Positions 32,735 to 41,443 of a stretch of 64,000 nt of DNA are shown here, piece by piece. Location of the stretch: NCBI RefSeq assembly GCF_014639655.1, contig NZ_BMGB01000001.1:1566882-1630881 (forward strand), in the 5' to 3' direction. The notes under the pieces are model-generated. The model worked only from the letters and a program-made list of their open reading frames with translations, did no database searches and was not told the DNA's origin. Source of the DNA: Conyzicola nivalis (GTDB lineage: Bacteria; Actinomycetota; Actinomycetes; Actinomycetales; Microbacteriaceae). The position numbers and the translations under genes were made by a program. Within the stretch, counting starts at the first letter, position 1; the number at the start of each line of letters is the position of its first letter.

Positions 32735-33478
32735 GTGGACGACGTACTGCTGAGCGCGCGCGACCTGACGAAGAGTTTTGCGACCCGCGGCGCCGCTGAC
32801 ACACCACCCGCTCTGCGCGGGGTGTCCCTCGACGTGCGCGCGGGCGAATTCGTCAGCATCGTCGGTCCGAGCGGTTCGGGAAAGTCGACCCTCCTCTACT
32901 GCCTCAGCGGACTCGAACTGCCGACGTCGGGAACGGTCGAGATCGGCGGCGTCGACATCTCCCGACTCAGCCCCAACCGGCGCGCGACCCTCAGGCGGGA
33001 GCGCGTGGGCTTCGTGTTCCAGTCGTACAACCTCATTCCGTCACTCACGGTGCGGGAGAACGTCGCCCTGCCCGCCCGCCTCTCGCGCCGCCCGACCGAC
33101 GACGCGGCGGTCGACGGCACTCTCGCCCGGGTGGGACTCGCCGCGCTCGCGAAGGTCTACCCCGGCACCCTGTCGGGCGGACAACAGCAGCGCGTCGCCA
33201 TCGCCCGCGTGCTCGCCACCGCCCCCGATGTGGTGTTCGCCGACGAGCCGACCGGCGCGCTCGACACCGCCGCCGGTTCCGTCGTGCTCGATCTGCTGCG
33301 GGAGGCCGCTGCCGACGGCCACGCGGTGGTGATGGTGACCCACGACCTCGACGCCGCCGCCCGCGCCGACCGCGTGCTCGTGATCCGCGACGGCGCGCTG
33401 CACCGCGAACTCGCGCGGCCCACGTCGCGCGAGATCTTCGACGCCGTCGAGCAGTCCGCCCGTCGCAGCGCATCGTGA
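32735..33478 (+). CDS. ABC transporter ATPase (MacB/LolD type)
   Basis: A 247-residue ATPase with Walker A GPSGSGKST, Q-loop FVFQSYNLIP, signature LSGGQQQR, Walker B VVFADEPTGALD and H-loop VMVTHD. This is the subfamily that pairs with FtsX-like permeases. The GTG at 32735 is preferred because AAGGAG lies 6-7 bases upstream; an in-frame GTG five codons earlier would place that Shine-Dalgarno inside the gene. It overlaps the permease start (GTGA). Confidence 0.92.
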   Translation: MDDVLLSARDLTKSFATRGAADTPPALRGVSLDVRAGEFVSIVGPSGSGKSTLLYCLSGLELPTSGTVEIGGVDISRLSPNRRATLRRERVGFVFQSYNLIPSLTVRENVALPARLSRRPTDDAAVDGTLARVGLAALAKVYPGTLSGGQQQRVAIARVLATAPDVVFADEPTGALDTAAGSVVLDLLREAAADGHAVVMVTHDLDAAARADRVLVIRDGALHRELARPTSREIFDAVEQSARRSAS

Positions 33479-34824
33479 CCACGCTCGTCTTCGCCGACAT
33501 GGTGCGATCGGCGCGCATCTGGTTCGGGGCGTTCATCGTCGTCGCGGTCGCCGCTTTCGCGGCCACGGTTCCCGCGGCACTCACCGAAACGGGCCTGCGC
33601 GACGCGACGCTCGCGGGCTACGCGCTCGTCGCGATCGCGGCCACGATCACCCTGCTGACGGTCATCGCGACGGTCGTCGTGGTCGGCTCCGTCATGCGGC
33701 TCACCGTGGCGCTGCGCCGCCGGAGTTACGCGCTCTGGCAGACGGTCGGGGTGATGCCGTCCCGGGTGCGGGGCGTCGTGGTGACGCAACTGCTGGTCGT
33801 CGCGGCCGCAGGGGCCGCTCTCGGCGCGGCGGTGGGTGCCTTCGTGACGCCGGCGGCCACGGAGAGCGCACTCGACGGGTCGAACGGCGTGGACACGTTC
33901 GACGTCACGATCTCGCCGATCGTCGCCGCGGGTACGGCCGTCGCCGTCGCCGTCGTCGCGCTGTTGGCGGGCGACTCGGCCGCGCGCCGGGCGGCCCGCA
34001 CCAGTCCGCTCGAGGTCTTGCGCGAGTCGCCCGTGGTTCGCGGCGCCCGCGTGTGGCCACGATGGGCCATCGCGGTCGTTCTCCTCGCCGTGGTGGCGCA
34101 GATGCTCTCCGGCCTCGCGGCATCGGCCGCGGCCGGCGGGGGCGCGGCGGCGATTCTCATCGGCCCGCTGCTGGTCGCGGCGACGGCCGCGCTCGGCCCG
34201 GTCGTCTTCCCCCGCGTCATGCGTCTCTGGACGGCGATCGTGCCGGCGAGCGCCTCGGCGTCGTGGTTCGTCGCCCGCGCCAACACCCTCTACGCCGTCG
34301 ACCGCAGCTCGAGCATCGTGGCCTCGCTCCTCGTCGCGGTGGCATTGCCCGGCACGTTCGCGGCGGGCGAGGGCACTCTCGCCCGCGCCCTGGCGATCCT
34401 TCAGGGTGGCGAGGCGGTGCAGAACCCCGGCGGCACGACACTTCTCGTGCTCGGTGGTCCGGTGTTGTTGGCGGCGGCCGGCGCAGCCGCGGCGACCGTG
34501 ATGTCGAGCGGGGCACGCGCGCGCGAAGGCGCCCTGCTCAGCGCCGCCGGCGCACCGCCCGGATTCGGCCTCGCGACCGCGCTGTGGGAGGGCGCGATCC
34601 AGGTCGTCACGGCCGGGCTCATCGCCGCGGTCGTGATCGCGGTGACAGCGACGGCCCAGGCCTGGATCCTCTCGACGGTGGCTCCGGGGGCGACCCCCGA
34701 CTTCTCCCCCGTCACCTTCGGATCCACCTTCGCCGTGACGACGGCGGGATTGCTGCTGGCGACCCTCGTTCCCACCCTGGCGACGAAAAAGCAGGAGGTA
34801 CCGCAGGCGCTGGGCGACGAGTAG
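33475..34824 (+). CDS. ABC transporter permease, FtsX-like
   Basis: A 449-residue membrane protein with an N-terminal helix (WFGAFIVVAVAAFAATVPAAL), a three-helix FtsX-like block (about 50-175, with the cytoplasmic ALWQTVGVMPSRVRGVV motif that contacts the ATPase), a middle pair of helices, and a second FtsX-like block at the C terminus (EGALLSAAGAPPGFGLATALWEG). This is the two-block architecture of BceB/exporter permeases. Such pairs usually export peptides or lipophilic compounds. The cargo is unknown; the downstream MarR regulator suggests an inducible toxicant. Confidence 0.9.
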   Translation: MTTLVFADMVRSARIWFGAFIVVAVAAFAATVPAALTETGLRDATLAGYALVAIAATITLLTVIATVVVVGSVMRLTVALRRRSYALWQTVGVMPSRVRGVVVTQLLVVAAAGAALGAAVGAFVTPAATESALDGSNGVDTFDVTISPIVAAGTAVAVAVVALLAGDSAARRAARTSPLEVLRESPVVRGARVWPRWAIAVVLLAVVAQMLSGLAASAAAGGGAAAILIGPLLVAATAALGPVVFPRVMRLWTAIVPASASASWFVARANTLYAVDRSSSIVASLLVAVALPGTFAAGEGTLARALAILQGGEAVQNPGGTTLLVLGGPVLLAAAGAAAATVMSSGARAREGALLSAAGAPPGFGLATALWEGAIQVVTAGLIAAVVIAVTATAQAWILSTVAPGATPDFSPVTFGSTFAVTTAGLLLATLVPTLATKKQEVPQALGDE

Positions 34825-34921
34825 AGCGGGGTCGCCCCGGCCGAGTTCCCCATCTCCCCGGCTGCTGCGAAGATGGATGAGTGCGGGTGGGTTCGCGCCG
34901 CACCGGACAGGGTCAACGAAC

Positions 34922-35434
34922 ATGGCAAAGCATCAGGTACCGACGGGGTCGCCATTCGGGCTCCTCACCGACGAGGAGAGCCGCGCCTGGTTCGCCTACA
35001 TGAAGCTGCAGTTGCGACTGCGCTACGAGATGAACCGCCAGCTGCAGGCCGACAGCGGCATTTCGCTCGCCGACTACGACGTTATGGTCGCTCTCACCAG
35101 CGCGGAGGGCGCCCGTATGAGCATGTCGGCCCTCGCCACGCGCATCGGGTGGGAGCGCAGCCGCACCTCCCATCACGTCAAACGCATGACCGGCCGCGGC
35201 CTTCTCGCGCTGTCACCCTCGGCCGCAGACCGGCGTGTGACCGAGGTGAGTCTTTCCGCCGAGGGCTGGGGCGTGCTGCGGGATGCGACCCCCCGCCACG
35301 TCGAGCTCGTGCGCTCCATGTTTTTCTCCGGGCTCGATCCGGCGCTGCTCGACGCGCTGAGCGCGTCACTCGAGCAGGCGTACGAGACGGTCATCGAGCA
35401 CGGAACGCTCCCCCGCCCCGACGACCACCCGTGA
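34922..35434 (+). CDS. MarR-family transcriptional regulator
   Basis: A 170-residue winged-helix regulator (SLADYDVMVALTSAEGARMSMSALATRIGWERSRTSHHVKRMTGRGLLALSPSAADRRVTEVSLS; the DRR motif of the wing is present). It follows the ABC exporter genes by 97 bases and is convergent with the NTF2-like gene. Both the exporter and the NTF2-like gene carry a GGTGA-N4-TCACTTACTYTCG motif, making this protein the likely reader of that motif. Start MAKHQVPTGSP chosen by homology. Confidence 0.9.
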   Translation: MAKHQVPTGSPFGLLTDEESRAWFAYMKLQLRLRYEMNRQLQADSGISLADYDVMVALTSAEGARMSMSALATRIGWERSRTSHHVKRMTGRGLLALSPSAADRRVTEVSLSAEGWGVLRDATPRHVELVRSMFFSGLDPALLDALSASLEQAYETVIEHGTLPRPDDHP

Positions 35435-35447
35435 GACGCGCCCGCCC

Positions 35448-35801
35448 CTAACGCAGCAGCAGGGTGTAGACCTTCGCGAGCCTCTCACCTTCGACGAATC
35501 CCACGTCGACCCCCGACACGACAGCCGGTTGGCCCTCCGGCCCGAACTCCCATGCGAGATACGCGAGATCGCCGGCCTCGTAGACCGGGCCGCCCGCACG
35601 GAAGACGAAGTCCGGTGCCCCGTCGAGCACTTCCTGTGCCTTCCTGTGGATAGCGTCGTGGCCGATCGCGCTGTCGTCGGGGTCGGTGAACACGACGTCA
35701 TCGGTGTAGGTGCGGGCGATCGCCGTGGTCCTGCGCTGCGGGTCGCGTTCGGCGAACACCTCGAGCAGATTGGCTCGCATAAGCGATTCGGCTGTAGACA
35801 T
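35448..35801 (-). CDS. NTF2-like / SnoaL-type protein
   Basis: A 117-residue protein of the NTF2-like cone fold: SLMRANLLEVFAERDPQRRTTAIARTYTDDVVFTDPDDSAIGHDAIHRKAQEVLDG, then FGPEGQPAVVSGVDVGFVEGERLAKVYTLLL. Such proteins can be isomerases or binding proteins. The ATG at 35801 has AAGGGGC upstream; an in-frame start 11 codons earlier would overlap the regulatory motif. It is probably regulated by the convergent MarR protein. Confidence 0.88.
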   Translation of the reverse strand: MSTAESLMRANLLEVFAERDPQRRTTAIARTYTDDVVFTDPDDSAIGHDAIHRKAQEVLDGAPDFVFRAGGPVYEAGDLAYLAWEFGPEGQPAVVSGVDVGFVEGERLAKVYTLLLR

Positions 35802-35813
35802 GAAGAGCCCCTT

Positions 35814-35835
35814 CGAAAGTAAGTGATTTGTCACC
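35814..35835. promoter_or_regulatory. shared 22-bp regulatory motif upstream of the NTF2-like gene
   Basis: Minus strand GGTGA-N4-TCACTTACTTTCG, 12 bases before the start codon. It matches 32674-32695 at 17 of the 18 specified bases outside N4, with only the Y position differing. Confidence 0.6.
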
Positions 35836-35863
35836 TAAATTGAAGCGTTCGCGAGCTCTCGCG

Positions 35864-37555
35864 TCAAGAGCGCGTGCGGTTCGAGGGGATCAACATCGGA
35901 GCGACGGGACGTTCCGTCTCCCTACGCGGCATCGTCAGTGTCATCCGGGTTCCGTTCTCCGGCGACGACCGTTCGATCGTCACGTGTCCACCGTGCGCGG
36001 TCATGATGTTCTTGACCACGAACAGTCCGAGCCCGAAGCCCTGCACCGCCTGATCCCGCGCGTGCTGTGTGCGATAGAACCTGTCGAAGACGCGGGTCTG
36101 CTCGGAGCGTGTCATCCCGGGCCCGCCGTCGGAGACGCTGATCCGCACGGAGTCGTCGTCGGTGACCTGGGAGACGGTGACGGTGCTCCCGGACGGGCTG
36201 AACTTGATCGCGTTGGCGATGAGTTCGTCGAGCGCCTGCGAGATTCTGCCTGCGTCGATGTGGGCGCTGGCCGGTCCGGTCACCGTGTTGTCTAGCGTGA
36301 CACCGCGCGAACGCGCCTTGTCGGATGCGCGCTGCACGCACGAGGCGACGAGTGCGACGACATCGGTGTCCGCCGGGCGCAGCGTTAGGGCGGTATCGGC
36401 GGATCCCGCCATGTAGGAGATCCGCTCGGCCAGGGTGTTCATGTTGCGTCGCACGATCTGGAGGTAGACGAGAGCTTCGGCGTTCGTCGTGGGGTCGAGG
36501 TCGTCGGCGATCAGTTCCAGATAGCCGACCACCGAAGTCAGGGGTGTGCGCAGTTCGTGCGAGACGGTGCCGAGAAACTCTTCCCGCACCGAGATGGCGG
36601 CGGCGAGCTCGGTGATGTCATAGGCCATGACGACCGTGCCGAGCAGTGCGCCGTCCTCTCGCTCCACTCGGCGCGAGGAGGCCAGGATGGCAGACTGCTG
36701 ATCCGGTGGGCCGAGCCACTCCAGGTGGTCCTCGAGCAGTTCACCACGGAGCGCCCGCGGGATGATCTGGTCTTCGATGGCGATGGCAGTCTTGCGGTCG
36801 GCGGCCAGAACCTGCTCGCCGCCGTACGGCGGCTGGTCGAGCTCGAAGCCGACGGCCCGGGTCATTCCCCTGGCCAGCGCGTTCGACAGCAGCAGCTCGT
36901 TGTCGGAGGAGTAGAACGCCACTCCAGCGTTGACGGTGTCGAGAATATTGCGCGACAGGATCTCGTTGTCGAGGGCTCGGCGCAGGGTCACCGTCTGCTC
37001 CCGACTGGCTTCCGCGAGCTTTTCGGCATTGCGGCGTAGTTGCAGCGCCGCCAGGTTCACGACCAACGCGATGCCGATGGCGAGAGCGGGAAGCGTGATC
37101 ACGTTCAACCACTCCACCCCGTTCGACGGCCACGCGCCGCGGTAGATGAACGGGAAGGTGGAGATGAAGCACGCGCCGGCAAGGGCGACGAACACGACCC
37201 CGGGACGGAATCCGTAGGCGAGCCAGAGGATGGGGAAGATGACGAGGATGCCGACAGACGGGATGACCTGGATGAGTTCCGTGCGCATAAACGTGACGCC
37301 GACGATGTCGGTGATCGCCACAAGGATCATCCACGACGGTGCGATTTTCTCCCACGGGAAGACGAGCATCGACACGGAGGCGAAAAGGATGACGGCGAGC
37401 CCGGCGGGCAGAATGAACGACTGGTACGACTCCGGCAGCACGATGGCCGTGGCGATTCCCACGAAGAGAGCGCCCGCCAGCAACGGCAGTTGGGCCTGCA
37501 AAAACACCTGGAACCGGCCGGACGGAGTCGCACTCACGTCGAACATTGACATCAC
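35864..37555 (-). CDS. orphan membrane sensor histidine kinase
   Basis: A 563-residue kinase. Five or six hydrophobic segments (about 20-175) form an integral-membrane sensor. A coiled linker follows (RRNAEKLAEASREQTVTLRRALDNE), then a PAS-like domain (about 205-320). The HisKA phospho-acceptor is in GTVSHELRTPLTSVVGYLELIADDL (His near 332), and the HATPase domain has LIANAIKFSPSG (N box), DGGPGM (G1) and GFGLGLFVVKNIMTAHGGHV (G2). No response regulator is seen within the window, so the partner is elsewhere. Confidence 0.93.
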   Translation of the reverse strand: MMSMFDVSATPSGRFQVFLQAQLPLLAGALFVGIATAIVLPESYQSFILPAGLAVILFASVSMLVFPWEKIAPSWMILVAITDIVGVTFMRTELIQVIPSVGILVIFPILWLAYGFRPGVVFVALAGACFISTFPFIYRGAWPSNGVEWLNVITLPALAIGIALVVNLAALQLRRNAEKLAEASREQTVTLRRALDNEILSRNILDTVNAGVAFYSSDNELLLSNALARGMTRAVGFELDQPPYGGEQVLAADRKTAIAIEDQIIPRALRGELLEDHLEWLGPPDQQSAILASSRRVEREDGALLGTVVMAYDITELAAAISVREEFLGTVSHELRTPLTSVVGYLELIADDLDPTTNAEALVYLQIVRRNMNTLAERISYMAGSADTALTLRPADTDVVALVASCVQRASDKARSRGVTLDNTVTGPASAHIDAGRISQALDELIANAIKFSPSGSTVTVSQVTDDDSVRISVSDGGPGMTRSEQTRVFDRFYRTQHARDQAVQGFGLGLFVVKNIMTAHGGHVTIERSSPENGTRMTLTMPRRETERPVAPMLIPSNRTRS

Positions 37556-37644
37556 GCCGGCCTTTCCAGAATCAGCATCGCTGACACAGGGAACTCTAGC
37601 CGCACATGTTCGATCCGCCGCGCCGACGCGTTCGCCATGCTCGG

Positions 37645-37995
37645 TCAGAGCTTGTAGAAGTCACCGACGAGCGCGACAATGCACACCGCCGGCGCAACCA
37701 CGAACAACAGGAGTCCGACGCGCAGAAGCGACGTGATCCGGACAGCCGCGCGCCGCGCATCCGAACCAGATGGAAGCGCTGCTGCCGCGAACACCGACAC
37801 CATGACGCCGCCGAGGAGTGATCCGGCCCAGAAAACCCGCTCCCACCGGTCGACGAGCACGCCGGCGAACCATCCCGAGACGATCACCGACCCGCAGATG
37901 ATCGCCATTGTCAAAGCGGCGGCGCAGAAGAGCACGGCCGCGTGCCGTTCCAGTTCCGACCGTCGCCGCTCGGCGACGTCATCCGAGTCCATCAT
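37645..37995 (-). CDS. small membrane protein, three TM segments
   Basis: A 116-residue hypothetical protein: a charged N terminus (MMDSDDVAERRRSELERH), then three hydrophobic helices (AAVLFCAAALTMAIICGSVI, FWAGSLLGGVMVSVFAAAAL and VGLLLFVVAPAVCIVALVG). No family is recognised. It follows the acidic 78-residue gene on the same strand. Confidence 0.65.
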   Translation of the reverse strand: MMDSDDVAERRRSELERHAAVLFCAAALTMAIICGSVIVSGWFAGVLVDRWERVFWAGSLLGGVMVSVFAAAALPSGSDARRAAVRITSLLRVGLLLFVVAPAVCIVALVGDFYKL

Positions 37996-38026
37996 CGCGC
38001 CCAGTCACCGCGCAGACGGTGATGCT

Positions 38027-38263
38027 TCAGTCCTTGCCCGCGTGACCGGTCGGGTCGTATTCGAAGGGGGCATCCAGTTCCCCCGCATCGTCAGGCCCAC
38101 CGGTACCGGGCAGCACCTTTACGTCGTCGGGGTCGATGGCCGGGTCGTCGAACGCCTCGCTGTCGCCCACAGGTTCGCCCTGCTTTGCGGCGATGTCGCG
38201 CTCGTTGGTGTCTTGGTATCCGTCGCCCGGAGTTCCCGGTGCTGCTTCGCCGTGTGTGCTCAT
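38027..38263 (-). CDS. small acidic hypothetical protein
   Basis: A 78-residue, Asp/Glu/Gly/Pro-rich protein with no hydrophobic segment (GYQDTNERDIAAKQGEPVG, PDDVKVLPGTGGPDDAGELD). Its composition suggests disorder. Similar small acidic proteins are common in Microbacteriaceae; no function is known. The next 117 bases (38264-38380) hold nothing recognisable beyond a short GGCC hairpin. Confidence 0.6.
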   Translation of the reverse strand: MSTHGEAAPGTPGDGYQDTNERDIAAKQGEPVGDSEAFDDPAIDPDDVKVLPGTGGPDDAGELDAPFEYDPTGHAGKD

Positions 38264-38380
38264 CGTTAAACCGTAGGTAGGCGGCTCGACACTGGAAACC
38301 CATTGCGTTGCAGTGCAGGGCGTGTCTGGCAGCTCGCGATCACCCGCATCCTCACCTCACCTCGGGCCGAGGCCCGACGC

Positions 38381-39817
38381 CTAGCGCTGCGAAAAGTCCG
38401 CCCCGAGAGTTTCGACTTCAGCCCGGTTTCCGCCCTTGCTTTTCGCTACATACATGGCCCGGTCGGCCAGGCGGATGAGCTGCTCGACCGATGCGATGCC
38501 TGCCGGTGCGGCGTCGAGGGCGACGCCGATGCTCGCGGTGATCCGGTGGTGGGGGGACAGCTCGGGGAACGGCTCGGCGATCGCCGCACGCGCCCGTTCG
38601 GCGATCGCCATCGCGTCGGAACCTGTTGTCGCCTCGATCGTGGCGACGAACTCGTCGCCGCCATAGCGGGCCACGGAGTCGGTCTCGCGGAATATCCCCT
38701 TCAACCGTTGGGCGACACGGCCCAACAGCAGGTCTCCCGCGGCGTGGCCGAGTTCGTCGTTGACCTGCTTGAAGCCGTCGAGGTCGAGGAACATGATGGC
38801 GGGCGTGCGGGCGACCCCGTGGAACTGCTGTTCGAACAGCCGGCGGTTGGGCAGCCCCGTGGTTTCGTCGAGCATCGCGCTTCGGCGGAGACGCTCCTCC
38901 AGTCGCAGACGGGTGAAGACCTGCGCCGCCTGCTGGGCGAGGGCGCGAATCAACGGTTCCGCCTGCTCGTCGAAGGTGCGCCGGTTGGCGAAGTAGCAGG
39001 CCACGGTCCCGATCTGCGAGTCATGGTCGGTGATCGGGGACACCAGGACCGAGTGGACCCCGCTCGCTCGGAAAACGTCGGCGATCCCCACTCCGGGCAG
39101 GTATTGTTCCGCCTCTTCTGGATCCGTGATGGCGAGGATCTGTCCGAGCTGCATCGTCCGTGCTCCGGTCGGCGGCGCCTCGGTCGGCCATCGATCGACC
39201 AGCGGGTTCGTCCCGCCGATCAGCGAGAATTCCGTTCCGTCTGCGACATGCACGCTCGACCAGTCCGCGCGGAACGTCCGGCGAGCGGTTTCGGCGAGTT
39301 GCTCGGCCAACTCGGGGGCGGTCACCGAGTTAGCGAAGCTCACCGATGCGGCGAGCAGCAGCTGCAGACGCTCGCTCTGGCGCAGTGCGGCGAGATGCGC
39401 ACGTTCGGCGTCGTCGTCGAGACGCAGTTGGCGGCTGGCGTCGACGACGGCCACGACGGTGTTGCCGTTCTCGATCTTGTTCGACGCCAGGAGCAGCGGT
39501 CGGGCGCCCGCTTCCGCCGGCCGAAGGACGGCTGTCCGCGGGATGAGACCGGTGCCTCCCGCGGCGACAGTGAGCGCTTCGGCTAGTTCGGATTCGCCGA
39601 CCCCGAACACATCGGAGAGGTGGTTTCCCACGACGCTCTGGGCGGAAAGAGAGAACCAGCGGGCGAACAGATCGTTCGCGTCGACGATGATGCCGGCGGC
39701 TGTCAGTTCAAGGAGTCCAATAGGGGCATAGTTCGCTACCGGATCGTGCACTTTCCCCCGCCTACCTGCACTTCCTGTGCGCAGGTAAAGCATCTCGTTT
39801 TCGTTGTCCGACGTCAA
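38381..39817 (-). CDS. PAS-GAF-GGDEF diguanylate cyclase
   Basis: A 478-residue signalling enzyme expected to make cyclic di-GMP. An N-terminal PAS domain (about 25-140: YAPIGLLELTAAGIIVDANDLFARWFSL) and a GAF domain (about 155-310) precede the GGDEF domain (320-475), which has DETTGLPNRRLFEQQF, LDLDGFKQVND and an intact active site YGGDEF (near 386). The signature is complete, so activity is likely. It starts 15 bases after the BLUF gene on the same strand, suggesting a blue-light to c-di-GMP operon. Confidence 0.93.
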   Translation of the reverse strand: MTSDNENEMLYLRTGSAGRRGKVHDPVANYAPIGLLELTAAGIIVDANDLFARWFSLSAQSVVGNHLSDVFGVGESELAEALTVAAGGTGLIPRTAVLRPAEAGARPLLLASNKIENGNTVVAVVDASRQLRLDDDAERAHLAALRQSERLQLLLAASVSFANSVTAPELAEQLAETARRTFRADWSSVHVADGTEFSLIGGTNPLVDRWPTEAPPTGARTMQLGQILAITDPEEAEQYLPGVGIADVFRASGVHSVLVSPITDHDSQIGTVACYFANRRTFDEQAEPLIRALAQQAAQVFTRLRLEERLRRSAMLDETTGLPNRRLFEQQFHGVARTPAIMFLDLDGFKQVNDELGHAAGDLLLGRVAQRLKGIFRETDSVARYGGDEFVATIEATTGSDAMAIAERARAAIAEPFPELSPHHRITASIGVALDAAPAGIASVEQLIRLADRAMYVAKSKGGNRAEVETLGADFSQR

Positions 39818-39832
39818 TTCCGCCGCGGAGCG

Positions 39833-40261
39833 TCAGGACTTACGAGGCAGCCAGTACTCCCCGAGCCATTCCAAGAACTGCTGCGCCTCGTTGTCGGCGT
39901 GCTCCAACCGGGTCCGGCCCGACCGGGCGAAGAAGTCCTCGAACCCGTCGAGCCGTTCTAGGGAGTCGCCGGCCGCGGCCTGGAACCCCATCGTCCACTG
40001 CGGGAACTGGCGTGACCAGATCTGCTTCTGCCTCATCGTGTGCACGTCACGGTGCCGGGGGTCCGCGGCGATTGCGGCAACCCGGGCGAGAAGGATCTCG
40101 TCGTCGCCCTCCACGATCTGCACGAAGCGGCCGCGGTGATACAGCAGCATTCCGGTGATGCCGTCACGCGCGTTGTTCACCCGTGAGACCGCGAGGATCC
40201 CCTCGATGTCTTCGGCCGTCATCGGCGCGCTCGCGACGCTCACGTATGCGATGGACAGCAT
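39833..40261 (-). CDS. BLUF-domain blue-light photoreceptor
   Basis: A 142-residue short BLUF protein that should bind FAD and sense blue light. The flavin residues Tyr6, Asn30 and Gln48 have the same spacing as Tyr21, Asn45 and Gln63 of AppA. The RDGITGMLLYHRGRFVQIVEG and RQFPQWTMGF segments are typical. The C-terminal 40 residues are helical and could contact a partner. The ATG at 40261 was chosen by homology. The gene lies directly upstream of a GGDEF gene. Confidence 0.94.
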   Translation of the reverse strand: MLSIAYVSVASAPMTAEDIEGILAVSRVNNARDGITGMLLYHRGRFVQIVEGDDEILLARVAAIAADPRHRDVHTMRQKQIWSRQFPQWTMGFQAAAGDSLERLDGFEDFFARSGRTRLEHADNEAQQFLEWLGEYWLPRKS

Positions 40262-40349
40262 TGCGACCCCCCGGGGCTCGGCGTCGGCGGCGGGCCGGCG
40301 GTTCGTCCAATACTCACACACGACGGGCAGACACATGTCGCTTAAAACG

Positions 40350-40373
40350 AAAAAGCCCCGGATGTCCGGGGCT
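40350..40373 (-). terminator. intrinsic terminator of tRNA-Gln
   Basis: Minus-strand stem GCCCCGGA/TCCGGGGC (extended by one A-T pair) followed by TTTTT, 16 bases past the tRNA 3' end. Confidence 0.88.
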
Positions 40374-40388
40374 ATCGTCTCGCTAAAG

Positions 40389-40460
40389 CTGGGGTACCTG
40401 GACTCGAACCAAGAACAAAAGAATCAGAATCTTCCGTGTTGCCAATTACACCATACCCCA
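40389..40460 (-). tRNA. tRNA-Gln (CUG anticodon)
   Basis: A 72-nt cloverleaf: acceptor TGGGGTA/TACCCCA with discriminator G, D-arm GTGTAATTGGCAACAC, anticodon loop TTCTGAT (anticodon CTG) and T-arm with GGTTCGAGTCC. CCA not encoded. A TAAAGT -10-like element is at 40493-40498. Confidence 0.96.
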
Positions 40461-40549
40461 CAGTCCCCAACCGAAGCTCGGGCCGACGGTCTACTTTAGC
40501 CCATACCCGGCCAGAGTAAAAACCGAGTCGGTTCCGACCCGGCCGGGGG

Positions 40550-41443
40550 TCAGGCGAGCAGGTCGCGGTTGAGCGCCGCGGCCAGTTTCGCGCCGGCACC
40601 GGCCGCGACGATGAGCTGCTGCGGTCCCGGCGCGGTCGAGTCGCCGGCCGCATAGACGCCGGGCACCGAGGTGCGTCCGCCGCCGTCGACGACGAGGTAG
40701 CCGTCCGCGTCTGCCTCGAGTCCGAGCGAGTCGACGTAGGCCAGGTTGGGGGCGTAGACGGGTCGCACGAACGCGGCGACCCGCGGCACGGTCTCTCCGT
40801 CAGCGAGGGTGACTCCGGTGAGGCCGCTACGGTCCCCCGTGACATCCGCAACCTGTCGTCTGTCGACCCGGATACCGCGCTCGGCGAGGCGGGCCTCGTC
40901 CGCTTCGCCGATGAGTCCGATTCCGTTCGTGAAGACGATGAGGTCGCGGCTCCACTGCGAGATGAGGATGGCGCGCTCGGCCAGGTCGTCGGTCTCGCCG
41001 ATGAGGGCGATCGGCTTGTCGGCGTACTCGTAGGCGTCGCACTCGACGCAGCTGTGCACCGTGGTTCCGTAGAACTGGCGCAGACTGGGCAGCGCGGGGA
41101 ACTTCTCGGTGAGGCCGGTGGTGATGACGATCGTACGGGTGGTGATGGATGTCGCGCCGTACGCCACCACGAACCCGTCGGCTTCGCGCGTCACCGAGGT
41201 GACCACCGCCTTCTCGAACGACGCCTCGGGATAGGCTTCCAGCTCTTCGCGTCCGAGGCGGCGCAGCTCGAGCGGCGGGATGCCGTCGCGCGTGACGAAG
41301 CCGTGGGCGGCGAACGTCGCCGCGTTGCGCGGGCGGTTGCTGTCGAGCACGTGCGTGGTGCGGCGGGCTCGCGCGAGGTTGAGCGCGGCGCTGAGTCCGG
41401 CGGGACCGCCGCCGATCACGACGACCTCTCGATCGAAACTCAC
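40550..41443 (-). CDS. thioredoxin-reductase-like FAD/NAD(P) oxidoreductase
   Basis: A 297-residue class II pyridine-nucleotide-disulfide oxidoreductase. The FAD motif is [21 protein letters not shown], a redox CxxC is in [15 protein letters not shown], the NAD(P) site is [14 protein letters not shown] with GETD instead of the usual GGGDSA, and the C-terminal FAD contact is [11 protein letters not shown]. The changed NAD(P) motif suggests a ferredoxin-NADP reductase or special reductase rather than canonical TrxB. The GTG at 41443 overlaps the gltX stop. Confidence 0.87.
   Translation of the reverse strand: MSFDREVVVIGGGPAGLSAALNLARARRTTHVLDSNRPRNAATFAAHGFVTRDGIPPLELRRLGREELEAYPEASFEKAVVTSVTREADGFVVAYGATSITTRTIVITTGLTEKFPALPSLRQFYGTTVHSCVECDAYEYADKPIALIGETDDLAERAILISQWSRDLIVFTNGIGLIGEADEARLAERGIRVDRRQVADVTGDRSGLTGVTLADGETVPRVAAFVRPVYAPNLAYVDSLGLEADADGYLVVDGGGRTSVPGVYAAGDSTAPGPQQLIVAAGAGAKLAAALNRDLLA

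Noticed and set aside
40550-41443. Canonical thioredoxin reductase (trxB)
   Set aside because: The NAD(P)-binding motif is changed to GETD and the redox motif is CVEC, so only a TrxB-like call is justified.
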